From assembly GCA_026390815.1 (NCBI GenBank), contig JAPLFH010000049.1, positions 22,336-86,335 of the forward strand: a stretch of 64,000 nucleotides of DNA, given 5' to 3'. The DNA is from Ignavibacteriales bacterium (lineage in GTDB: Bacteria > Bacteroidota > Ignavibacteria > Ignavibacteriales > SURF-24). A model generated the notes under the pieces. That model did not search any database. It had not been told where the DNA came from and worked only from the letters and a program-made list of their open reading frames with translations. This document shows, piece after piece, positions 57,195-64,000 of this stretch; positions within the stretch are counted from its first letter, which is position 1; each line of letters begins with the position of its first letter. Made by a program: the position numbers and the translations under genes.

Positions 57195-59202
57195 CTATTC
57201 ACCATCAATCGATATTATACGTGATCAAGATAAAGAGTTCAACTACATCCCCACGGCAAACGCTGAGAGAGTAATTGAAAATCTTAATAAAAATATATCG
57301 AAGGGTATAAAATCATTCTATTTAGTCGGATCGTATGGAACAGGAAAGAGTTCTTTTCTTTTAGCCCTTGAAAAACAAATCTCCCAAAACAATCGACACT
57401 TCTTTAAAACTCCAATAACGTTTAATGGTAAAATTAAATATGAGTATTTAAATATTGTGGGAGATTTTATATCTATTGATGAAAAGATCCGGAGTGCTCT
57501 TAAAATAAATTCGAAAAAAAATATTTTTGAAGTGTTGGAAAAAAAATATGAGAGCCTTAATGAAAAAGGGAAAGGATTATTAATAGCTATTGATGAATTT
57601 GGAAAATTTTTAGAATTTGCTTCACAAAATAAACCCGAAAAAGAATTATATCTTATACAAAGATTAGCTGAATTTGCTAATCATCCCACACGAAACATTC
57701 TGTTCTTAACAACATTACATCAAGGATTTGATTCTTATCGCTTAAAGGTTAAAGATTCTGCAAGAAATGAATGGGAAAAGGTAAAGGGTAGATTACTTGA
57801 AATTCCTTTTAATGAACCTGTTGAACAATTACTATATCTTGCTTCAAAATATTATGAAAGTAAAAGAAAGAATATCCATTCAATTGAATTTGATATACTT
57901 TATGATTTGATTATACAATCAAGGGTGTTTCCGCTCAATAATAATCTTACAAAGGATTTAGCAAAGCAACTTCTTCCTTTTGATTTGATTTCAATAGGTG
58001 TTTTTACAAAGGCACTACAAAAGTATGGTCAAAATGAAAGATCATTATTTACATTTCTCGAAACAAATGACTTAACAAGTATAATGGGATTTTTTAATCT
58101 CGAAAACGTCTATGAATATTTAATAAATAACTTCTATTCTCTTTTATCTTCTAAAGCAAATCCTGATTTTATAAAATGGACCGTAATAAAAAATTCTATT
58201 GAAAGGACAGAAATACTATTTGAAAAAGAATCTCTACCTAAAGAAAAAATAATAAAAACTATTGGCTTGTTAAATATTTTTGCTCCCACCGGTGCAAGGA
58301 TAAATAAAAAGTTTTTGCAAATATATGGTAAATATGCCTTAAATATTTCAGATATGAACCAAGAATTGGAGGTACTACTTAAAAAACAAGTCTTAAGATA
58401 TAGAGATTATTCTGATAGTTATGTATTATTTGAGGGAACGGACTTTGATTTAGATTTAGCTCTTAATGAAGCTGAAAATTCCCTTATACAAACCGATAGC
58501 ATTGTCCCTGCATTAAAAGAATATTTCAATTTCCCACCTGTTTCAGCTAAATCAGTTTATATAAACAAAGGCACACCAAGATTTTTTGAATATATAATAT
58601 CTGATTCTCCAATTGTACTGCAACCGAAGGCTGAAATTGATGGTTTTATAAATATAATCTTTAATAGTAACGCACTAGTAAAAACCAAAACTATTTCAAA
58701 AGAATGTAATGAAGCAATATTATATGCGGTTAATAAAAGTTCTGAAAAAATAACAGATGAATTGAAAGAATTAGAAAAAATTAACCTTGTATATGAGAAT
58801 ATAACGGACGACAGAGTTGTTCTAAGAGAATTAAAAAATTTAAAAGAAGTTCATATTGATAATTTAAACAAGCTTGTAATCGATTCATTATTTTTTGAAG
58901 ATGGTGTTGAATGGATATATAGGGGAGAAAAAATCAACATCAAATCGTATTCGGATTTAAATAAAAAACTATCAGAGATAATTAATGATGTTTATTATGC
59001 TACACCCATTTACAAAAATGAATTAAACAATCGTGAAAAAGTATCTTCAGTAATTATGCTTGCCAGTAAAGTATTGTTGCAGAACGTATTAAATATTTTG
59101 GGGAAAGAAGACTTGAGTTATGTAAAAAAAAATTACCCGCTATATAAAACTATCTATCAAAACTTTCTAAAATGTGATAATTTCTTTAGAAAATTAGTTT
59201 AA
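57181..59202 (+). CDS. AAA-type ATPase of candidate defence operon
   Basis: A 673-residue P-loop ATPase: Walker A LVGSYGTGKSSFLLALEKQ (about 48-66), Walker B GLLIAIDEFGKFLEFA (about 132-147, Asp138-Glu139), a sensor-like NILFLTTLHQGFD (172-184), and SARNEWEKVKGRLLEIPF, which may supply an arginine finger. The C-terminal half is helical and unrecognised. The DEFGKFLE and TLHQGFD features are reminiscent of the large ATPases that drive BREX and phosphorothioation-linked restriction loci; I cannot assign the exact family. Starts within the DUF4007 gene end, so the two are translationally coupled. Confidence 0.82.
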   Translation: MKRNNYSPSIDIIRDQDKEFNYIPTANAERVIENLNKNISKGIKSFYLVGSYGTGKSSFLLALEKQISQNNRHFFKTPITFNGKIKYEYLNIVGDFISIDEKIRSALKINSKKNIFEVLEKKYESLNEKGKGLLIAIDEFGKFLEFASQNKPEKELYLIQRLAEFANHPTRNILFLTTLHQGFDSYRLKVKDSARNEWEKVKGRLLEIPFNEPVEQLLYLASKYYESKRKNIHSIEFDILYDLIIQSRVFPLNNNLTKDLAKQLLPFDLISIGVFTKALQKYGQNERSLFTFLETNDLTSIMGFFNLENVYEYLINNFYSLLSSKANPDFIKWTVIKNSIERTEILFEKESLPKEKIIKTIGLLNIFAPTGARINKKFLQIYGKYALNISDMNQELEVLLKKQVLRYRDYSDSYVLFEGTDFDLDLALNEAENSLIQTDSIVPALKEYFNFPPVSAKSVYINKGTPRFFEYIISDSPIVLQPKAEIDGFINIIFNSNALVKTKTISKECNEAILYAVNKSSEKITDELKELEKINLVYENITDDRVVLRELKNLKEVHIDNLNKLVIDSLFFEDGVEWIYRGEKINIKSYSDLNKKLSEIINDVYYATPIYKNELNNREKVSSVIMLASKVLLQNVLNILGKEDLSYVKKNYPLYKTIYQNFLKCDNFFRKLV

Positions 59203-59212
59203 GAAATTGGAT

Positions 59213-60319
59213 ATGAAACTACCAGTGTCAAATACCCTTCCTATTAAATATCTTTCAGCAGTCTTTGATAATACAACCAACTCTTATAAGTTTTATTGGT
59301 TTTTAGGTATCCTTGAATGTCTTAAAAAATCCAACAAAGAAGAAATATTTATAGAAGATATTTTAATTGAGATGATTGCATGTGTGTGGTATCCAATAAA
59401 TTACTTCAAACTTTCTTTCGGTAAACAAGATCAATTAGAGAAAATAGTTGTTGCATTAAAGAATGAATTAGAGTTTGAAAAAGACATTAGCAAAGATGAT
59501 CTAATAAATCATTTGAAGGATAAGAGTAATAAAGGATTCATCAACCGATTATTATATGAGCTAAGAAGATATGTCCCTTTTAGATTTTTATCCCCATGGT
59601 ACAATAATGAACTACGAGGGTTAGCTGATAATGACAAAAATAAAATTATACATTCAAATGCAAATAAAAATTTTAATCATCCAACAGAAATGCCCATTTA
59701 TAAATTTTCGACTGAAAAGACAAAAATCATTTTAAATAATGAATGGTTTGATTATTTACTAATTCATTTAAGTATAGCAAAAGGATTTACCTTTTGGCAT
59801 TTGATAAAATATTTACAAAAGAATAACCCAAATGTTCCTAACTTGCAAGAAAAATTATTCCCCCCTTTACTCAGAAAATTAACGATTGCTAAAAATTATT
59901 GGCAATTATATCTCGATAATTTCACTGATGTAAAATGCATTTACTCAAATCAAATATTGTATAAAAATAATATAAGCATAGATCACTACATCCCTTGGAG
60001 TTTTGTTGCACATGACCAATTGTGGAATTTATTGCCAGTAATTCCTGCAATTAATTCTTCTAAAAGTGATAACATTCCTTCTGATATTTATTTAGAAAGA
60101 TTTTTAAATTTACAATATTCTGCTTTTCAATTTGCAATGAAAACTAAGTCAATTAGTAAAAAAATGCTTGAGGATTATTCGATCATTTTTAATGAAAACC
60201 TTAATAATATTTATTTGTTTAGCAGAAAAAGATTTATCGGGATATTAGCTGATAATATCAAACCAAATATGCAAATTGCTATTAACATGGGTTTCGTTGC
60301 CAATTGGAAATTTGATTGA
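59213..60319 (+). CDS. HNH endonuclease of candidate defence operon
   Basis: A 368-residue protein. About 230 N-terminal residues form an unrecognised helical domain (TNSYKFYWFLGILECLKK, LLYELRRYVPFRFLSPWY). The C-terminal third is an HNH nuclease: CIYSNQIL, then ISIDHYIPWSFVAHDQLWNLLPVIPAINSSKSDN, with Asp257-His258 as the first ligand/base pair, Asn272 and Asn281. Only one of the usual zinc Cys pairs is visible. The ATG at 59213 is preferred over the TTG two codons earlier. Likely the DNA-cleaving effector; its stop overlaps the next start. Confidence 0.85.
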   Translation: MKLPVSNTLPIKYLSAVFDNTTNSYKFYWFLGILECLKKSNKEEIFIEDILIEMIACVWYPINYFKLSFGKQDQLEKIVVALKNELEFEKDISKDDLINHLKDKSNKGFINRLLYELRRYVPFRFLSPWYNNELRGLADNDKNKIIHSNANKNFNHPTEMPIYKFSTEKTKIILNNEWFDYLLIHLSIAKGFTFWHLIKYLQKNNPNVPNLQEKLFPPLLRKLTIAKNYWQLYLDNFTDVKCIYSNQILYKNNISIDHYIPWSFVAHDQLWNLLPVIPAINSSKSDNIPSDIYLERFLNLQYSAFQFAMKTKSISKKMLEDYSIIFNENLNNIYLFSRKRFIGILADNIKPNMQIAINMGFVANWKFD

Positions 60320-61188
60320 TGATTTATAAATCAAAAGATAATCCCAATTCTCATTTGACAGTTAAAGACAGAAAATATCCTTCTTTACCATTAAGATTTC
60401 TCTTTGAAAAGGGATTAATAGTAGGTGATATTCTGGACTATGGTTGTGGTTTAGGAAAAGACGTTGATCATTTAAAAAAATTAAATATTAATGTTGTAGG
60501 TTATGATCCATTTTATTTCCCAAATTATCCTCAAAATAAATTTAATACTATAATATGCTTTTATGTCTTGAATGTGCTTCTTCCTGAAGAACAATCTCAT
60601 GTTTTAATGTCAATATCGGAATTATTAAAATTGGGTGGTAAAGCTTACTTTGCTGTAAGAAGGGATATAAAAAGAAATGGGTTTTTGTTTAATCCTAAGC
60701 ATAAAGTAAAAACTTATCAATGTGATATTATTCTTCCATTCAAAAGTATCTTTAAAAATGAAAATACAGAAATTTATGAATATCAGCATTTCACTTTTCT
60801 AAATGTTTGCCAGCAAAATACAAGTCCCTTTTTTAATGGAAAAGAAGTAAGAGAATTGATAACCGAATCGGCAACAGCATTTGCAATATATGATAAATAT
60901 CCTGTTTCAATTGGTCATGCTTTAATTGTCCCAAAACGTTTAATTTCTAATTTTTTTGATTTATCAAATCACGAACAAACCGCTTGTCTTATTGTTTTAA
61001 ATAGAGTTAAAGCTATTATTGTAAATAAATATAATCCCGATGGATTCAACGTTGGAATAAATATAGGTGAGTATGGTGGTCAAACAATTTTACAAGCACA
61101 TATTCATCTTATTCCTAGATATAAAAATGATATTTTAAATCCTCGTGGAGGGATTAGAGCGATCATTCCTAATAAAAAGGATTATTAA
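60319..61188 (+). CDS. Fusion of SAM methyltransferase and HIT domain
   Basis: A 289-residue fusion. Residues about 1-165 are a class I methyltransferase: ILDYGCGLGKDVDHLKKLNINVVGYDP (SAM-binding, 38-64) and IICFYVLNVLLPEEQSHVLMSISELLKLGGKAYFAVR, which resembles the 'DNA phosphorothioation-associated putative methyltransferase' family as I remember it. Residues about 172-289 are a HIT domain: FAIYDKYPVSIGHALIVPKRLIS and GGQTILQAHIHLIPRY, with the active triad QAHIH (259-263), the first His replaced by Gln. HIT enzymes cleave nucleotide phosphoramidates or dinucleotides. The start overlaps the HNH stop (TGATG). Confidence 0.85.
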   Translation: MIYKSKDNPNSHLTVKDRKYPSLPLRFLFEKGLIVGDILDYGCGLGKDVDHLKKLNINVVGYDPFYFPNYPQNKFNTIICFYVLNVLLPEEQSHVLMSISELLKLGGKAYFAVRRDIKRNGFLFNPKHKVKTYQCDIILPFKSIFKNENTEIYEYQHFTFLNVCQQNTSPFFNGKEVRELITESATAFAIYDKYPVSIGHALIVPKRLISNFFDLSNHEQTACLIVLNRVKAIIVNKYNPDGFNVGINIGEYGGQTILQAHIHLIPRYKNDILNPRGGIRAIIPNKKDY

Positions 61189-61221
61189 AAGTATTTAAAT
61201 TTTAGTGCTTTGGCTAAGATA

Positions 61222-61482
61222 TTATTTTTTTCCTTTTTTACCCTCTTGCCATTCTAACCAATTTATAAATTCATAAAATTCGGCAATTTCTTCTTGTGGG
61301 CTTTTATAAAAAAGATTCTTAAAATTGTTAAAAAGTTTTCCTGGACAATCTGAATATAAATATGAATTTTTGTTTTGAGGATTCGGTATTCCATATACCC
61401 AAATGGATTTATTATCAGGAAATTTTCTGACGCAATCTACAAATATTTTCCAAGCTTCTGGGTATTCAATTGCATTATTCAT
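61222..61482 (-). CDS. Small protein downstream of the GHKL ATPase
   Basis: An 86-residue protein, not recognised: MNNAIEYPEAWKIFVDCVRKF, then SIWVYGIPNPQNKNSYLYSDCPGKLFNNFKNLFYKSPQEEIAEFYEFINWLEWQEGKKGKK. Aromatic-rich and helical at the C-terminus with a Lys-rich tail. The start at 61482 avoids a hydrophobic leader that is probably not translated. It follows the GHKL gene by 53 nt on the same strand and ends 33 nt from the convergent operon. Confidence 0.6.
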   Translation of the reverse strand: MNNAIEYPEAWKIFVDCVRKFPDNKSIWVYGIPNPQNKNSYLYSDCPGKLFNNFKNLFYKSPQEEIAEFYEFINWLEWQEGKKGKK

Positions 61483-61535
61483 AGAAAAACCTATTAATAA
61501 AATCAATATAATTTATCAAACTGCATGATTTTAAA

Positions 61536-63062
61536 TTAATTATTACTTTCTTGTTTAAAGTTAATTTTCTTTTCTTGCAGTTTGAATGTTTGATTAAAGT
61601 CCTTTATTAGTTCGCTTTTAAAAGGTAAATTTGTTATGAAAGATTTGAGTAGTTCATTTTTATCTACTCCTCTGAAAAAAATCGCATCTTTCCTTCTCTT
61701 GTAAATTTCAATAAGTTTACTTTTCAATAAAACTTTTGCAATAATCTCCCGTAGCATGGAAGTTTCTTGGCTTTGTTTCAATCCTTCTCTTGATGCCATA
61801 AAAAGCTCGGATCTTATATCATAATCTAGATTAGTGCAATCAATATGGAGGAGAAGGTAATCCTTTAATAGCTGCATTTTTAATGTTCGTGTTATAAACT
61901 CAGAAGTAAAATGCCCATGTACTTGCCCGTTAACTGAAAACAAAACAGACATATTATTCTTGAAGAATTCTCTCCCGATTGATTCACGACTTTCTTTAGC
62001 TGTTTTGCCATCCATTTTAGTTTTAAAGACGTAACAAGTAATTTTTAGTTTTCCTACTTCTTTATCGTCAAAAGATTCAAGAAAATAATCTTCAACATAT
62101 TTACCTTTTTCTTCTTCCAACCTTCGCTTTAATCCATACAAATCTCTCTCGAGATTTTTGTCATCAGGATATCTTTCTTTTTTATCTATTGTATATAAGG
62201 GCAGAGCAGGCTCAAATAAATATTCGTTTATGCTTTGATTTAGATCGCGAGAGATTACGGACCTTGATCCCGATGGGAGTTCATAAGAATATAGTTTTAA
62301 TATAGTACCGGATTTAAATTTTCTATTATATAACCCAAGCTCTAATTCATCAATTTGAAATGAAGGAATTTTGTTATTTATTTTAAAATATTCATACCAA
62401 GTATTCTTTTTCCTTTCCTCTTCTTCTTTTGTAAAATGATGTTGGCGAATTAAGGTAAAACCAAATTCACCAGTTCCATCATATCTTTTAGAAGCAATTA
62501 AATGATATCTTTTCTTTCCACAGAAAACAATTGCACCACTTCCTCCCATATTATATTTACCTTGTACAAAATGAATTTCATTTTTATTACCAGTTAATAA
62601 AGAAAGAAATGTTTTCTCAAAATCTACAGGATTTTGCCCTTCCCCATCATCATAGATAATCAATGAAGTATCCTTAGCTCTATCCTTATAATATCCATCC
62701 GCAATTATCTGAATATTTTCAGATTGTGCTTTTCTAAAAGAAGTCATATCCCAATTTTTATATTTTGGGAAAAACATTTGAATAGCCTCTTCCATCGATT
62801 TAGGTGCGTCTTGCGATTTTGGATCAATGTTGGCTTCTAAACATTTTCTCATTAATATTGCATCAATAGAATTTGTGATTTTTTCAATTAACGCGGGTAC
62901 AGGTGAAGCTTGTTGATTTTCAATTACGCCAAAATAACTTTCATTTTCACCATAAGGATGCCAATTAGCCTGATGAAATATCTCGGGATATTTTTCAATT
63001 ACCGTATCAACTTCTGTTTCGTTTTTAGAATTAAAAAGTTGTGTAAATATTTCCTTAATCAT
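61536..63062 (-). CDS. GHKL (MutL/MORC-like) ATPase, defence-associated
   Basis: A 508-residue protein with a Bergerat-fold ATPase at the N-terminus: N-box PALIEKITNSIDAILMRK (Glu60, Asn64), LIIYDDGEGQNP (Asp138 region), and KYNMGGSGAIVF (G-box, 169-180). The middle carries KRRYDGTGEFG-type strands and a domain like the transducer of MutL/Hsp90 (SGTILKLYSYELPSGSR). The C-terminus has LDYDIRSELFMASREGLKQSQETSMLREIIAKVL. GHKL ATPases of this MutL/MORC type recur in restriction and anti-phage loci. Convergent with the four-gene operon. Confidence 0.8.
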   Translation of the reverse strand: MIKEIFTQLFNSKNETEVDTVIEKYPEIFHQANWHPYGENESYFGVIENQQASPVPALIEKITNSIDAILMRKCLEANIDPKSQDAPKSMEEAIQMFFPKYKNWDMTSFRKAQSENIQIIADGYYKDRAKDTSLIIYDDGEGQNPVDFEKTFLSLLTGNKNEIHFVQGKYNMGGSGAIVFCGKKRYHLIASKRYDGTGEFGFTLIRQHHFTKEEEERKKNTWYEYFKINNKIPSFQIDELELGLYNRKFKSGTILKLYSYELPSGSRSVISRDLNQSINEYLFEPALPLYTIDKKERYPDDKNLERDLYGLKRRLEEEKGKYVEDYFLESFDDKEVGKLKITCYVFKTKMDGKTAKESRESIGREFFKNNMSVLFSVNGQVHGHFTSEFITRTLKMQLLKDYLLLHIDCTNLDYDIRSELFMASREGLKQSQETSMLREIIAKVLLKSKLIEIYKRRKDAIFFRGVDKNELLKSFITNLPFKSELIKDFNQTFKLQEKKINFKQESNN

Positions 63063-63829
63063 TTTTCCTTTTAAATAATATTAGCGTTAACCTTTAAGAA
63101 TCTTTATATCAATTAAAGAGAATGAAATCATAAATGTGAAAGTAAGTTTTTTTGAAGGAAATCGCACTAAAATTATCTCCGAAATTCTAAAATGAAGTTA
63201 GAAAAAATAAATTAAGTTTGCAAAAGACTACAAGATAATAATCTTAAAATAGTTGAAGGACAATATACATTGTTATATGACTTTTAATAATTGTTAATTT
63301 AGAGCGTATTTTTTTTACGTTCAAGAATGGTTTTATCGAATTAATATTTAATTTATATCTTTAAAAACTGTCCGTGTTTTGTCCGTGAAATTACATAAAA
63401 CTATACAAATTCAGTGCATTTATTCTTCAATAATCACTTAAATCCGCAATATTTTACCCCATAAAACGATTCATAATCAGCAGGTCGGTTGTTCATGTCC
63501 GTCCGCCAACTCATTAAAAAGTTTTGAATAATAAAAGTAGGCTGTTATATTAATGTATAAAAATATTATAGAGAAATAATCCGCCGAGGCGGACTGCAAT
63601 AAAATTAAAAATGGAAATTGCGATAAAAGAAAACCATAGCGCGGCAAATCGCAATGATTGATCCCGCTAGCGGGATTGACGGATAACCTGCCTGCCGGCA
63701 AAGGCAGGTGGAAGATGGAAAAAATTTTAAAATATTTTGACAAAAAAAAGTTAACAGACGATATTATAAGAAATTTATTTTTAGAACTGCCCTTAATTAA
63801 TTATTTACAAATAAATCTGAGGTGAAACC
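63063..63829. repeat. Gene-free gap with a cluster of palindromes
   Basis: 767 bp without a convincing gene. The left half is AT-rich. The right half holds GC-rich palindromes: TCCGCCGAGGCGGA (63580-63593), ATTGCGAT/ATCGCAAT arms (63617-63655), the perfect 16-mer ATCCCGCTAGCGGGAT (63661-63676), and CCTGCC..GGCAGG (63691-63708). The 88-residue minus-strand frame across them is an artefact of repeat composition. These look like clustered REP/MITE-type repeats at the edge of the island. Confidence 0.75.
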
Positions 63830-64000
63830 ATGGATCTTAGGAATAATAATATTTTTAGGATGGAAATTGCGGCTGATGATTTCCTTGTAACAAAGAAATC
63901 AGTTTTTACAGAAAATGCTGCTTTCGTCCGCGCACAAACTCAGTATCATGAAAAAATAACTGCAATACAGGATACTGAAAGTAAAAAAGGAGAAATAAAA
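63830..64000 (+). CDS. Partial CDS at window end, unidentified
   Basis: Begins ATG at 63830 with GAGGTG upstream: MDLRNNNIFRMEIAADDFLV, then TKKSVFTENAAFVRAQTQYHEKITAIQDTE and further to the window edge. 57 residues are visible with no stop. Not enough to identify; the start, a good ribosome site and codon usage support a real gene. Confidence 0.6.
   Translation, partial: MDLRNNNIFRMEIAADDFLVTKKSVFTENAAFVRAQTQYHEKITAIQDTESKKGEIK

Noticed and set aside
56313..61188. BREX or classical Dnd assignment for the island
   Set aside because: No PglZ, PglX, BrxL, DndC, DndD, SspB-D or cysteine desulfurase gene is visible in the window.
63421..63445. CTTCAATAATCACTTA shared between the right gap and the 21-bp array
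   Set aside because: A 16-bp match is expected about by chance in an AT-rich 64-kb window, and there is no periodicity at the second site.
63477..63743. 88-residue minus-strand frame
   Set aside because: Runs through the palindrome cluster and has no ribosome site; repeat-derived.

Overview
The window is AT-rich bacterial DNA, and its surface proteome suggests a Bacteroidota/Chlorobiota-side organism, most likely Ignavibacteria-like. Pointers are a C-terminal type IX secretion sorting domain carrying the NYPNPFNPST motif, a TonB receptor followed by a DUF4249 lipoprotein, DUF4296 and DUF1684 lipoproteins, and a 7TM SpoIIE phosphatase. The placement is inferred from protein families; no rRNA or tRNA gene was seen.

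From 0 to about 12.7 kb the genes are central metabolism and housekeeping: a crp-PHP-ribH operon (minus strand, ribH cut by the window edge), gap and pgk separated by a terminator-like hairpin, a rhomboid protease with a DUF4296 lipoprotein, RecQ, an ABC-2 exporter pair, and a hydroxyacyl-CoA dehydrogenase with acetate kinase. From 12.8 to 30.5 kb come envelope and biosynthetic genes: a TSUP permease, PBP4-like DacB, a GH20 hexosaminidase, an SDR, a large FAD protein, tyrA and aroF, MutS, a HEPN/MNT toxin-antitoxin pair and an OmpA-family protein. From 30.7 to 35.3 kb lies a MacA/MacB-like export operon. From 35.5 to 55.2 kb come a very large GH13-like protein, a 13-repeat YCF48 surface protein, a Phd/RelE-type toxin-antitoxin pair with a clear candidate operator, a giant secreted protein, a TonB receptor/DUF4249/double pseudo-rhodanese operon, a DinB/MDMPI-like protein, a PMT-type glycosyltransferase, a SpoIIE phosphatase and a PAP2 phosphatase.

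From 55.3 to 63.8 kb the character changes to an accessory, defence-like island. It opens with a strictly phased 21-bp degenerate repeat (19 units) and a broken coding remnant that ends in a terminator. A compact four-gene plus-strand operon follows: DUF4007 protein, AAA-type ATPase, HNH nuclease, and a fusion of a SAM methyltransferase with a HIT domain. It converges on a minus-strand pair, a GHKL (MutL/MORC-like) ATPase and a small protein. DUF4007 and a methyltransferase of this type are, from memory, associated with DNA phosphorothioation loci, yet no sulfur-insertion (Dnd/Ssp) gene is present here. This is the best candidate for an undescribed or variant anti-phage system in the window.

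The intergenic spaces carry a notable set of short-word repeats: 8-bp, 6-bp and about 7-bp G-rich arrays, and long inverted repeats. GC-rich palindromes also occur, two of them apparently inserted in frame inside protein genes.
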